In this document: piece by piece, positions 33,132-44,879 of the stretch
Numbering within the stretch: position 1 is the stretch's first letter
How the letters are laid out: every line of letters begins with the position of its first letter
Assembly (NCBI GenBank): GCA_008638375.1
Contig: CM018051.1
Span: forward strand, 13,570,369-13,634,368
DNA: 64,000 nt
Reading direction: 5' to 3'
Source of the DNA: Nyssa sinensis
Lineage: Eukaryota; Streptophyta; Magnoliopsida; Cornales; Nyssaceae
Made by a program: the position numbers and the translations under genes
The notes under the pieces: model-generated
What the model was told of the DNA's origin: nothing
The model's database searches: none
What the model saw: the letters and a program-made list of their open reading frames with translations, nothing else

Positions 33132-35445
33132 GCATGAATGGAAATTCATCCGAAAAATCATTGAAGAAATCTCAAAGAAACTAAATTATAGGTACTTAAG
33201 CATTGCTACCTACCCCATTGGAATAGATTCTCGAGTACAATACCTGAATGACTTGTTAAGCATTGGGAAAGAGGCTGTTTGCATAGTTGGGATATGGGGC
33301 ATGGGTGGAATAGGTAAAACAACAATTGCAAAAGCTCTCTATAATCAACAATGTCACAAATTTGATGGTTGTAGCTTTCTCACGAGCGTAAGGGAGATTT
33401 CAAATGGACCTAACGGTTTGATTTGTTTACAAGAGCAACTTCTTTTTGATATCCTGATGAAAAAAATCCTGAAGATAAGTAGTGTTGATAGAGGAATTAG
33501 TGTGATCAAAGATAGACTACACAATAGAAAGGTTCTTATAGTTCTTGATGATGTGGATCATTTAGACCAATTAAATGCATTAGTTAGAGAACGCGATTGG
33601 TTTGGTTCGGGAAGCAAAATCATCATAACAACTAGAGATGTTCATTTGCTAAATGTTCTTAAAGTTGACAAGATACATATGGCTAAGAAGTTAGATCGTG
33701 ATGAATCTCTTCAACTCCTTAGTTGGCATGCCTTTAGAGAAGGTCATCCAAAGAAAGATTATGTAAAGCTCTCAAAAGCTATATCAGGCTACCTTAGAGG
33801 GATCCCTTTAGCTCTTCAAGTTCTGGGTTCTTTTCTTTCTGACAAAAGGAGCATGCATGAATGGGAAAGTACATTAGAGAAGTTGAAAAGAATTCCTAAT
33901 AACCAAATCCAACAACAGTTAAAGATAAGTTTTGATGCAACATATAAAAAGAAAAGAAAAAAGACAAAAAAAAGGGGGGGGAAAAGAGAAGCAGCAGCGA
34001 GCGGCACAAGCAACTGGGAGACAAAAAAAAAGAGAGAAAAGAAAGAAGAACGGCACAAGTGGCTAGGGCTGAACAGGAAAAAAAAAGAAAAGAGAAAGAC
34101 AAAAAGAGGGAGCTGCGGCACTGAAGCAAAGGATAAAAGAAGAAAAGCGGCTGAAGGAGCAGGAAATAAAAAGAAGAAAAAGCGGCTGAAGTGGGGAGAA
34201 AAAAAAAAAAAACCAGCGAGCGGCGGCTGGGCACGAAGCAGGGAAGAAAAGAAGAAAAAAAGCCAGCGAGCGGTGGCTGCGTAAGCAGGAAAAGAAAAGA
34301 AGAACCAGCGGCTGTGACGGCTGCGACTTTGACGGTGCATTGCGGGCTGCAACGAATTTTTTTAATGTTCTTTTTCTTCCATTCCTCTCAGAAAAAATAT
34401 GGTGAATTTGTTTATATTGAATTTAATTTCTAGCATGAACTAAATTTTTTTTATTTTAGAAAAACGATGTAGTCTAGTTTCGAACTATGCTTATTTTTCT
34501 ATGCTAATTTGAAGTAATTTTCTTTTATGTTTGTCTAATTTATTCTGAGCTTATTGCTTCTAATTAATTGGCCACTAATTAGATGATTTTAATCTTGTGA
34601 TTTATTGTTGAGAAAGGGAATTACAGGATAGATCTTGGATATTTCGGCATAGGTAAATATAGAGATTGAAAGACTTGTATGAACTTATGTAGTATTAAAA
34701 ATTATTAGTCTTATTGCATTCTTGTTTTATTAATTTGCACTCTTGTGTAAAATGATGAACAATAATAGTTTCCAATTAACTGTCGAAAGAGGCTTTTGGA
34801 TGATTTGGAGATTTGTTAACAAAAATGGAGAATTAAATTCAATTAGTTAGATGAGTAGAGCATAGTGAGGGATTAGGTGAAATCGATTTCCTAGAAGTTT
34901 TCCCTTCCCTTAATTTGATTTTCGAACAACATCTCTCTTTTCCTTTTGAGTATTTTCTTTGTATTGAGTTTATTTTTATTTTAATTGCAATTACAAAAAT
35001 CTTAGTGACTTTCGAAATAAAGTCGAAATTAGTATAATTTCGGTATTTGTCAAAAGTAAGTTACCAATTCCTGAGGACGATACTCTTCTTATCACTTTAT
35101 TATAAAACTACGATACTGTGCACTTGCAGTTTTACACCGATCAATGCACTAGAAGATGATGAACTAAAGGATATATTTCTTGACATTGCATGCTTTTTCC
35201 TTGGAATGGGTGAAGAAGATGTGGTAACAATACTAGATGGCTGTGGCTTCTCCTCAAAAATTGCAATTCATGTTCTTACTGACAAATGTCTCTTGACAAT
35301 CAATGAAAATAACATCTTGACGATGCATGATTTGTTGCGAGACATGGGAAGAAAAATTGTCTGTGACAAGTCTCCCAAGGAACTTGGAAAACGTAATAGA
35401 TTGTGGCGTCATGAGGATGTCTTGGATGTATTGACAAAGCACATG
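33132..35445 (+). pseudogene. NB-ARC exon 2 of the TIR-NLR gene, split by a 1.2-kb insertion
   Basis: The exon continues the TIR exon in frame from GHEWKFI. Numbered on the spliced product it shows the P-loop GMGGIGKTT with Lys231, RNBS-A (FDGCSFLTSVREIS), kinase-2 IVLDDVD (305-311), RNBS-B (GSGSKIIITTRD), GIPLAL (392-397), then LKISFDA ending at 33939. After an insertion of 1204 bp coding resumes at 35149 with LEDDELKDIFLDIACFFLG (RNBS-D) and the MHD motif (Met497-His498-Asp499). It ends at KHM|GTAAGA (35445), phase 0. Deleting the insertion and one TSD copy gives an unbroken 537-residue TIR-NB-ARC. As it stands, the frame runs into the insertion and stops at 34282 after a Lys-rich tail. The NB-ARC is the nucleotide-switch module of NLRs. 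Confidence 0.92.
33940..35143. mobile_element. Insertion in the NB-ARC exon, solo-LTR-like, TSD ATGCA
   Basis: ATGCA occurs at 33935-33939 and again at 35144-35148, and the coding sequence is colinear around it. The insert has a purine-rich start with GCAGCGAGCGGC-like words, then AT-rich DNA, and ends CACTTGCAGTTTTACACCGATCA. That end resembles the LTR ends of some plant gypsy elements. No PBS, polypurine tract or coding domain is present, so a solo LTR fits best. The first bases (ACATAT) lack the usual TG, which leaves the class uncertain. Confidence 0.75.
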
Positions 35446-35724
35446 GTAAGAGCCAGGGGAATGAACTTTTGTTGGAATTCTAGGTTCAATGTTGAAACGT
35501 ATCTTCTGGTTCCATATTATGTTTGGTTGTTGATGTACAAGAATTTCAGTGGCAACTTACCATAAGTCATAATGTTCGCTTTTTTCATTTTATTTTATTT
35601 TAGTTGGGGGGAGGTTGACATGCATTGTGTCCTGATTTTTCATGAGGGGACTAAATACGAACCTTATATCCTCTATGGTAGCTTGATGTAGATCTGAGCT
35701 TGCTCATGCTTCATGCTGCTGGGG
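35446..35724 (+). other. Start of intron 2 of the unit A NLR
   Basis: It begins GTAAGAGCC after the MHD-containing exon. No LRR-encoding exon could be recognised here or further right up to the next duplication unit. Confidence 0.6.
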
Positions 35725-37634
35725 ACAAGAAGCACTGTGCGGTTTGGGTCTCGGGTTCGGTTCTGGTTCGGGTCGAGTCAAGACCGACCCATCCCCGCCA
35801 CGTGTCAGCCGCAGGTTTTAAATTGAAATAGGGATTGGGACTGTTTGGCTACGGGTTTACAAAATTGAATTTGAAATTAAAATAGGAACAGGGATATCCT
35901 ATCCCTGTTTTGAGACATTTGCCACTGTTTGGCTATTTAGGGTAGGGATAAGAAATTTGAAAATTTCAAATTGACCCCTGTACCTTTTGAAATTGAGTTT
36001 GACTCCCAAGACTTTTGAAAATCCCACTTTGACCCCAGAATTTTTAAGAAATTACAATCTAACTCCCCTGAATAAAATATTAAAATTAATTAAATTATTT
36101 AAATGTCACAAAATAGTTCGGAGTCCAAATGGGACAAGTCATTAGTGTATTTTGAGTATCTCGACCATTCTGAGGCCAACGGTGAGATCCATTTTATGAA
36201 ACGGGGTCCCAAAAAATAAAAGACCTGTAATAACATAAAAAATTATCAAAATGCCCCTGAGTTGAAACTTAGTCAAACGAACTCCGATTTAAGTAAACAA
36301 ATAGTGAAATTTTATTATCTCAATCATTCTAGACTCAACCGTGGAGTCTAATTTGTAAAAAGAGGTCTCAGGATGTAAGAACCCAAAAAAGTGCAAAATG
36401 ATCGTTTTGCCCTTTTTAGCTTGGATGCCCGAATTAAATTCCACGAAGACCTAAACCTATTTTCTCTGACGTTCCAGATCCAATGATAGAATTTATTTTA
36501 GCAAAATAGAAACTAATAAAATAAAGACATAAAATTTGATGAATAGCATCATTCAAGTAACAAATGGACTAAGTTGCATTTTGTGATTTTAGGGACACCG
36601 AAAGGCAAAGAGAAGGCATTCTGACCTTCTACATCTTCCCTACTAGCCCACTACACTGCGAGCACGACTTCTTAGGGTTGAGACCCACCCATCAGGTATG
36701 GTGTTTTGCTAATGTAAGAAATGGGGTTAAGTTTAGGGATATTTTATGGGTGAATTGACTTATTTATTTACTTAACTGTGGTTTGAGAATTATTCAGATT
36801 CTGATTATGTGATGACTTGGAATTGGTTGTTTATATGTTTTGTACTTCTTACATTTTTTAGAATTTGGTAAAATGACGAATATGAATTATGACCACGTGA
36901 TTTTTAATTGGTGTTTTAATTATTATCGTTGCGTCAAATGTGATATTTCGTTGAAAGCATGCTTTATTGAAATTACATCATTGTGTGCTACATTCAAAGC
37001 ATATTGGCATAGGGTGAATTCCTTGGACACATGGTGTGAGTTGAGCACGTGATGCTATGCATTGTGAGGGTGTAGATCCTGTGGTGAAAAACGCAAAATT
37101 AGCCATTGCATTGGTTCCTGATCCATCGGGGGGCGGCCCGTAAAGGGAATTGGTACTCTGAACCATCGGGGTGAGGCCCGTAAATGAGACATGGGTGTGG
37201 CATTGAATGCATGGGTGTGTCATGCATACTTTCATTACATTATATAAATGGCATTAGAAAGCATTTAGACATAATTGTACACTTTGCACATGCCATGCCT
37301 TAATCTTGTTTCTTGCACTAGCATTACATTGTACCAGCAGTTGAGCTGACCCATTTGTGGGATACCATATTACAGATGAGGATGCCCCAGCTACCTGAGA
37401 CTTGGTGATATTTGATAGGAGAATGTGCTTGGAGTATTTTTGGCCCTTGGGGCATATTTTGGCATGTAAGGGCTTAAGCCCGAATGACATGTGAACGATG
37501 TATTTATGAGATGTGTTTTATGCTCTTATGCATATTGATGGGAATGAATGCATGTTTAATTGAATTGTCCTTCATTTTTTTTATTTTTGTCTCACCAGTC
37601 GCGCCTCGAGTTCGTGGAAATTCGGGGCGTGACA
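35725..37634 (+). repeat. Left-truncated chromovirus LTR
   Basis: Similarity to the minus-strand LTR 59721-62690 (reverse-complemented) starts near AAGCACTGTGCGG and includes ACAGGGATATCCTATCCCTG, a CCATCGGGG repeat pair (37126-37175) and the end GGGGCGTGACA. The first ~1 kb of the LTR is missing. No internal element sequence follows; 28 bp later the copia LTR begins. Confidence 0.8.
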
Positions 37635-37662
37635 GTATAACTTTAGTAAAACTAGATATACA

Positions 37663-38071
37663 TATTAAGTTATCGATCAAGATCAGAAATCAAGCCACCT
37701 TAAATATGTAAACCTATATTAATGAGATTTTGTATAAATTCTAGATTTGTGTATAAATTAGATTTTGTATCTTGTAGAAAAATTGACCACAATGGATTCC
37801 TTCCTAAAATCAATGATTGTAATTTCACAGGGATTCCTTTCTAAAATACAAGATTGTAATCTCACAAGAATTCTTTTCTAAAATTAAGGATTGTAATCTC
37901 ATACATACATGTAAAGAATTTTTTGTAAATTCTCTATATATTGAGTAAAAAAAGTAAAGCCTAAGATCAACTTAGGGTCTTAGACTTTTCTCAAACTTGT
38001 CTTAACATTCTTTAGTATCTTCTTTTCTTTTTTCTTATTTCTTTTAAGATATCTTTCCTTTATGTTTCTGA
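37663..38071 (+). repeat. 5' LTR of copia_2, 3' tip missing
   Basis: It aligns with 41755-42125. Identity stops at TTTCTG, where the 3' LTR continues with TTTAATACA but this copy goes to protease sequence. Confidence 0.82.
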
Positions 38072-38072
38072 C

Positions 38073-41000
38073 TAGTATCCTGACAGTGGTGCAATAGCCC
38101 ACGTGACTCGTGATGTGGGTAATTTTTCTCATAAACAATCCTATCATGGTGATAGTGGTGTTTTGGTAGGTAACATGTCCATCATCCCCATTTCCCATGT
38201 TGGTTCCATTTCTCTTTCTCACAATGTCAATCTCAATAATGCCTTACTGGTTCCACGTATTCATAAAAATTTAATCTCTATTTGCCAGTTTACTAAGGAT
38301 AATAATTGTTCTTTTATTTTTTCTCAAAATGGCTTTGTTATTTAGGAGCGGGGAACAGGGAGAGTGTTGGGGACAAGCCATAGACGTTCTAGTCTTTACG
38401 TTTTGGATCGTCCCCATCAAGCCCTTTATTCAAGCCCTCTTTCATCAGTTAATGCTACTTTTACAGTTTGGCATAGTCGTCTTGATCATATGTCTTCTAG
38501 TCTTATTGATGTTTTAAATAAGAATGGGATCATTACTTTAACTGATTCTGTTAAGCCCAATAAATCTGTTTGTTCTAGTTGTCAAATGGGTAAAAGCCAT
38601 AAACTTCCTTTTGATTTAAATAACAAATGCAGTCTTTTTCCTTTTGACATAATCCATGTGGATGTTTGGGGACCCTCCCTTGTTATTTCACCTCTTGGTT
38701 TTCGTTATTATATTGTGTTCATCAATAACTTTAGTCGTTACACTTGATTTTACCCCATGAAATACAAATTTGACTTTCTCTCTATTTTCATTCAATTTAA
38801 AAAAATGGTAGAAAATCAATTTGAGAAAAAAATCAAAGTTTTTCAATGTGATGGTACTCGTGAGTTCTTTAGTATCCATTTCCTCTCACATCTCTCTAAT
38901 TGTGGTATATTCGAACATGTTTCACGTCCTTATACTCAAGCTCAAAATGGTAGAGCTGAGCAAAAACACCGACACATTATTGAAATCGGTCTTACCTGAT
39001 TATTCCACAGTCACACTCCCTCTTCTCTTTGGGTTGAATCATTTTGTACTATAGTTTACATCATCAATTGTCTTCCTATTGCTGTCCTCCAGCATCGCTC
39101 TCCCTGTCAACTACTCTGTGGTAAGGCTCTTCAGTTTTCTATGTTTCATACTTTTGGATGTTTTTGTTTCCCATACCTCTGTGATTATGCTTCCCATAAA
39201 CTTACCCCTCAGAGTCCCTTGTGTTTTCATTGGTTATAGCTCTATGCATAAATGTTTTCGTTACCTAGATCAATCCACTAGAAAAGTTTACATCTCTCAT
39301 CATGTTGTATTTGATGAGTCGGTTTTTCCTTTTTTTACTTCCTCTTATCCTTCACACCTTATATCCTTAGTAGATTTCTTGACACACCAGGATATTACTC
39401 CTATCACTGATTACTCATCTCCTATCATGCCCACGGCTCCTATTCATCCTAAGGATGATCTTTATATGCCTACTATACCTACACATTTGCCTTTTATCAC
39501 ACAAACACATTCTTTATGGTAAGGCTCATAAGTTTTCTATGTTTCGTACTTTTGGATTTCTATATTTCCAATACCTCCATAACTATGCTTCCCATAAACT
39601 TGCCCCTTGAAGTGTCCCTTGTGTCTTCGTTGGTTATAACTCTAAGCATAAAGGTTTTCGTTGCCTAGATCAATCCACTGGAAAAGTTTACATCTCTCGT
39701 CATGTTGTATTTGATGAGTCAATTTTTTTTTTACCTCCTCTTATCCTTCACACCTTGTATCGTTAGTAGACTTCTTGACCTACCAAGACATCACCCCTAT
39801 CATTGATTAATCATCTCCTACCATATCCACGGCTCACATTCCTTTTTAGGATGGTCTTTATGTGCCTACCATACCTACACATTTTCCTTCTATCACATAA
39901 ACACATTCTCTTCTATCCCCATCTTCTTCCATTGAGACTCTCACCTCACCAACTTGCTCAAAACCTACAAAATACCTCCTCCTCATCCTGATCTCTCTTC
40001 TATCCCTAGTGTCTCCCTTATCATTGATCTACCTCTTTCACAACCCCAACTTTCAGGTATATCTAATACGCATCCCATGATCACTTGTTCTAGGTTTCAT
40101 TCTCATAATGGTAGCCTTCATTCTTTCATCACCCGTGATTCATTGCCTTCCTGCCACCTCTCATTTTACAATTATAGAACCACAGCCTTCTTTACCACTC
40201 TTTTTTTCACTTCTGAACCTCGTAGCTACAAGTTTGCTATCAAACATACACAATGGCATGTTACCATGGATGAAGAGATTTAGGCGCTCGAGCATAATCA
40301 CACCTAGACTCTTACTCCTTTCACCCAAGGTATGAATGTTGTTGGGTGTAAATGGATCGTCAAAACAAAGTTAAAGTCAGATGATTCCATTGATTAGTAT
40401 AAGGCTCGTCTCGTGGCCAAAGGTTATTCTCAACTACCAAGCGTTTATTTGGATGAGACATTCAGCTCTATAGTCAAACCTGCTACCATTCGTCTTGTCA
40501 TATCACTAGCTTGTGTCAATAAGTGGGACACACGATAATTAGATGTTAAGAATGCTTTCCTCTGTGGCAATCTGCAAGAGAAGGTTTATATGTCCCAGTG
40601 CCTTGGCTATGAAGATCCTCACTTCCTTCATCATGTTTGTCGACTTCAAAAAGCCTTATATAGCTTAAAATAAGTACCTTATACTTGGTTTGAGAAATTC
40701 AGTAGTCATCTTCTACAATTGGGATTTTGTTATAGTCAATCTGATTCCTCTATGTTTATATAAATGACTTCCTCTAGTACTCTGGTTCTTTTAGTATACG
40801 TTGATGATATCATACTTAAAAGTAGTTCATCTACTTTGATCTCCACTCTTATTAATGATCTCAGTTCTGTCTTTGCAATGAAGGACTTGGATCCTCTTAA
40901 TTATTTCTTGGGCATTGAAGTTGCAAGTTATGATGATGGTCTTTTTCTCACATAGTCGAAATATGTCTTGGATTTCCTCACGAGCGCTCAAATAGAGGGT

Positions 41001-41750
41001 GCTAAGCTTATTTCATCCCCTATGATTGTTGGTCAAAAGTTAACTCAAGAGGGTGTTCTTTTAAGTGATTCGACCTTTTATCGTAGTATAGTTGGTAGCC
41101 TTCAATACTTGACTCTTACTATGCTAGATCTTTCCTTTAATGTTAATTATGTTTGTCAGTTTATGTATGCTCCAACAATTGCTCATTTTCAAGCTGTCAA
41201 ACCCATCCATCGGTATGTTAAAGGTACTCTACATTATGGTCTTCAAATTCGTTATGATAGTTTACTTACCCTTACTGGTTACTCCGATGCCGATTGGGCT
41301 GGGTTTCCTAACACTCGACGTTCTACCTCTAGCTATGCTATCTTCTTAGGTCGAAATAAGATCTTGGAGTGCCAAAAGCAACCTACATTTTCTCGTTCCA
41401 ATGCTGAAGCTGAATATCTTGCTCTTGCTTATATTGTTGCTAAAATGACTTGGATCGCTTACCTTCTTTGGGACTTGAATCTTACACCTTCTACTCTTGA
41501 AATTCTTTGGTGTGATAATTAGAATGTTGTGTATATGAGCTCAAATCCTGTATTTCATGCTCGTTCCAAACATATTGAGTTTGATTATCATTTTCTTCGT
41601 GAAAAGGTTTTAGCAGGACTTCTTCAAATTCGTTTCATTCATTCTACTCTACAACTTGCTGTTATCTTCACCGAAAGTCTTTCTAAGGCAGTTTTTGCTT
41701 CTCTGTGTTTCAAGTTGAACCTTGTGGGTTCCCTCCAGTCAACTGAAGGG
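38073..41750 (+). pseudogene. Copia pol relic: protease to RNase H (copia_2)
   Basis: The frame opens at YPDSGAIAHVTRDVG (protease D-S-G at 38082-38090). Then come the GAG-pre-integrase module (VWHSRLDHMSS ... CSSCQMGKSHKL), the integrase core (FDIIHVDVWGPS near 38645; FQCDGTREFFS near 38840; AQNGRAEQKHRH near 38945), the internally duplicated integrase end (39118 and 39516), and RT with [20 protein letters not shown] and the catalytic YVDDIIL near 40800. RNase H follows (YSDADWAGFPNTR near 41280). Stops after GFVI (38343), SRYT (38745), and in RT near 40395, 40540 and 40665 inactivate it. Confidence 0.9.
39118..39912 (+). repeat. Internal tandem duplication in copia_2 (same as in copia_1)
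   Basis: TGGTAAGGCTC occurs at 39119 and again at about 39517, each followed by the same integrase-end sequence. The offset of about 397 bp equals that of copia_1, which makes shared ancestry the simplest reading. Confidence 0.8.
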
Positions 41751-41754
41751 GGGG

Positions 41755-42135
41755 TATTAAGATATCAAGATAAAAAATCAAGCCACTTTAAATATGTAAA
41801 CTTATATTAATGAGATTTTGTGTATATTCTAGATTTGTGTATAAGTTAGATTTTGTATCTTGTAGCAAAGTTGACCACACTGGATTCCTTCCTAAAATTA
41901 AGGATTGTAATTTCACAAGGATTCCTTCTTAAAATTAAGGATTATAATCTCATACATACATGTAAAGTATATTTTGTAAATTCTCTATATATTGAGTGAA
42001 AAAGTAAAGCCTAAGATCAACTTGGGATCTTAGACTTTTCCCAAACTTGTCTTAACATTCTTCAGTATCTTCTCTTCTTTTTCTTCTTCTTTATTTCTCT
42101 TGAGATATCTTTCCTTTATTTTTCTGTTTAATACA
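41755..42135 (+). repeat. 3' LTR of copia_2
   Basis: It follows the purine tract GAAGGGGGGG and begins TATTAAGATATCAAG. It aligns with 2715-3125 and 37663-38071; one GGATTGTAATCTCA-type repeat unit is missing compared with copia_1. Confidence 0.8.
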
Positions 42136-42194
42136 AACGAAGTTATAGTAAAGCTTGAAAATCAAGAGTGTATAAAAAGTAAAATTTTTTTATC

Positions 42195-42775
42195 TAGGTT
42201 CACTTATTCATCAAATGGGATGAATTAGAGATGATATTACTCATAGAATTGAAGTAACATGGGTTTAGTGAAGAACTGCGCCTAGCATAGTATGCGATCG
42301 ACGTATAACTTTAAAATAGAAAGGTAAATTTTATTGAACAATTGTTAGACAAATGATGTTGTATGGGACATAATATTGGAAAAATAAGAAACACTATGTT
42401 AATAAAATAAATATAGCCGAAATAAGAATGTTGAGATAAATATTCCATTAGACAAGAAAATAAATAATTAAAAATGAACACATTCATAAGATGATAGGAG
42501 TAGCATGTATCAGACAAAATAAGAATAAATCGGTTAAAATGGTATGACCATATACAACAAAAACTAGTACATGTACTAGCAAGAAAAAGTGACATGGTTC
42601 ATATTGAAGGTCACGTTAAGAAGAAGGTAAAACCTAAATTAACTTTGGTAACAAATAGTTAAAAAATATATGATATAACTACAAGAATGGTCTTAAATGA
42701 ATTAGAATGACAAGACATGATTCAGGTATCCGATCCCAAATAATTTGAATCAGACTTTGTTGAGTTGTGTTAAGT
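42195..42775 (+). pseudogene. RTE-type LINE relic (end of reverse transcriptase region and 3' end)
   Basis: Translation shows DDITHRIEVTWV, WRTASSIVCDRRITLK, KGKFY and MMLYGT in one register. This is the familiar carboxyl side of plant RTE-clade reverse transcriptase. The nucleotide end, TATCCGATCCCAAATAATTT, TTTGTTGAGTTG, parallels the typical RTE 3' terminus. Multiple stops make it a fossil. The equivalent part of unit A is deleted. Confidence 0.75.
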
Positions 42776-43382
42776 TAATCTTGGAAGTTGAAAGTTATTT
42801 TTAGCGTGAAGTAAGAATTGTTGGACAACCAAACATTGAGTAACTAATTTGAAGACTATAAATAGTAAAATTGAAGACATAAAATGAAACCCAATTTTGA
42901 TCAAAGAAATTTGTGGCCAAATGTTGACCAACGACTTTCCAAGCACTACATATATATCTTGGGGAATTGATTCTCAACCCCAAACATGGTTTTTTATTTT
43001 TGGTAATTCCAAAAGTGGTTTTAGGTTGCTGTAAACAGTCCGTGAAAAGAGTCCTTAGTTTTTTTTAAAGAATGATTACATAAGCACAAAGGTTCCTATA
43101 CATGCAAATGTGAATCGTTATATTATATATATTCTTTAGGGAGATTGGGTAATAGGTCCCTCATAAAGTGCTTAATTAGTGCAAGGTCTAACCCTAAAAG
43201 AGTTAACTCAAAAGTCCTTAAATTTTTTTTTGACAAAAATACCCCGTTAGTGTAAAAATTCAAAAAACACGAAACATCAACCAAAGCCTGATGCGCTCCC
43301 CTACCACATCATCACCCTATAGACACCTCATTTTGTGACATTTGATTAACTAGTAAAAATCGATGATTATGCTAAGAAACCT
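42776..43382. other. Non-coding stretch left of the unit B minisatellite
   Basis: AT-rich sequence in which I recognise nothing definite. The final ~250 bp may be the start of the LTR-like block that bears the minisatellite. Absent from unit A. Confidence 0.4.
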
Positions 43383-44250
43383 ACTTCAAGTAGGAACTTT
43401 CCTATTAGAGTCCCAGTTCCATTAGAACTCCTCCTAACAAAGTCCTATTCTCGTTTGGACTCTCTTGAAAAAGTCTTAGTTCCATTAGGACTCCTTTTGA
43501 CAGAGTCTTATTTCTATTAGGACTCCTCTTAACAGAGTCCTATTCCTGTTAGGACTCTCTTGCCAAAGTCCTATTTCTATTAGGATTCCTCCTAACAGAG
43601 TCATATTCTCACTGAGACTCTCTTGCTAGAGTCCCAGTTCCATTAGGACTCATCTTGATAGAGTCATAATCCTATTAAAACTCTTCCTAACAGAGTCATA
43701 TTCTCATTAGAACTCTTCTAACAGAGTCCTAGTCTGAGTAGGAGTTTTCCCGACAGAGTTCTACTCCTACTAGGACTCTCCTACTAGAGTCTTAGTTCCA
43801 TTAAGACTCCTTTTAACAAAGTCATATTCCTATGAGGACTCTTCCTGACAGAGTTCTATTCCCGTTAGGACTCTTCTGATAAAGTCCCATTCTAAGTAGG
43901 ACTCTTCCCGATAGAGTCCTACTCCCGTTAAGACTCTCACGCTAGAGTCCCAATCCAAGTAAGACTCTTCTCGATATAATCTCACTCCCGTTAGGACTCT
44001 CCTGAAAGAGTCTCAGTCTGAGTAAGACTCTTCCCGATAGAGTCCCACTCCCGTTAGAAATCTCCCGCCAGAGTCCTAGTCCGAGAAGGACTCTTTCTGA
44101 TAGAGTCCCACTTCCGTTAGGACTCTCCCACCAAAGTCTCAGTCCAACTAGGACTCTACCTAATAGAATCCCACTCCCGTTCGGACTCTCCTAACAGAGT
44201 CCCTAGTCCCAGTAGGACTCTTCCTAATCGAGTTCCACTCCCGTTAGGAC
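43383..44250 (+). repeat. 63-bp minisatellite, about 14 units
   Basis: The array has the same two-part monomer as at 10704-11202. Positions from about 43690 align with the A array, so about five units to the left exist only here. Units diverge most at the left edge. Confidence 0.9.
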
Positions 44251-44871
44251 TTTTTTGCCCATCGGAGGGCGTTTCGATAATTTCGGTACTTTTTTGCCCA
44301 CTATGGGCATTTTGATAATTTTGGCATAATCATACCCTCAGTAGGACTTCCTAGTTACTTGAGGGACATTTTCATAATTTTCATATCATTTTACCCACAT
44401 GGGGGTAGTTTGGTAATTTTAGCCCTTTGGTGACGGATTATGGATAATTTGGTCATTTCACATGTCTTGTGGCAATCAAGAGATTCTCCAACGAATTAGG
44501 GGGCAATTCGATAATATTAAAGGATAGTGGTCTATTTAGGCTTAATTAAGACTTTTCACTTTTAGAGTTTCCATAAATCTGGTTGCTTGATATTTCCTTA
44601 AATGGAGATACATCGAACCAAGACGTTTTTATTTTAGAGTTTATTTTCTCATTAAATTCTATTTCTCTTTTATCTTATTGGCTCTTGCATGTAGACACCA
44701 ATTCTATTGGTTCGTGCATTTTATAATTATCTATTAATTCATTTAGTTAGGATAATCATTCTTATTTAATTTTTTATTTATTTAATTAGATTATTATCAC
44801 TCAAGATATGATCATAACCCTCTATTTTAGAGTTTCATCTTAGACTCTTAGATCAAATCTTTATATTTTCC

Positions 44872-44879
44872 TATAAATA
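44872..44879 (+). promoter_or_regulatory. TATA box in the LTR-like block, copy B
   Basis: TATAAATA is in the same context as at 11818 (CCTATAAATAGAG). Confidence 0.6.

Larger units (their letters stand above)
37663..42135 (+). mobile_element. Ty1/copia element (copia_2), internally deleted; start of unit B
   Basis: A partial 5' LTR (37663-38071) runs straight into the protease active site; the LTR tip, PBS, gag and protease start are missing. Integrase, RT, RNase H, purine tract and 3' LTR (41755-42135) follow. It is the paralogue of copia_1 at the left edge. Stops and frameshifts occur throughout. No convincing TSD was found. Confidence 0.9.

Noticed and set aside
33816..34352. Minus-strand frame of 178 codons opposite the NB-ARC and the insertion
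   Set aside because: It is the complement of a purine-rich stretch, giving Phe/Ser/Leu runs, and it spans an insertion junction.
43383..44250. Regular repeats that might suggest a CRISPR-like array
   Set aside because: Units are contiguous and diverged with no unique spacers, and the setting is plant nuclear DNA. It is a minisatellite.
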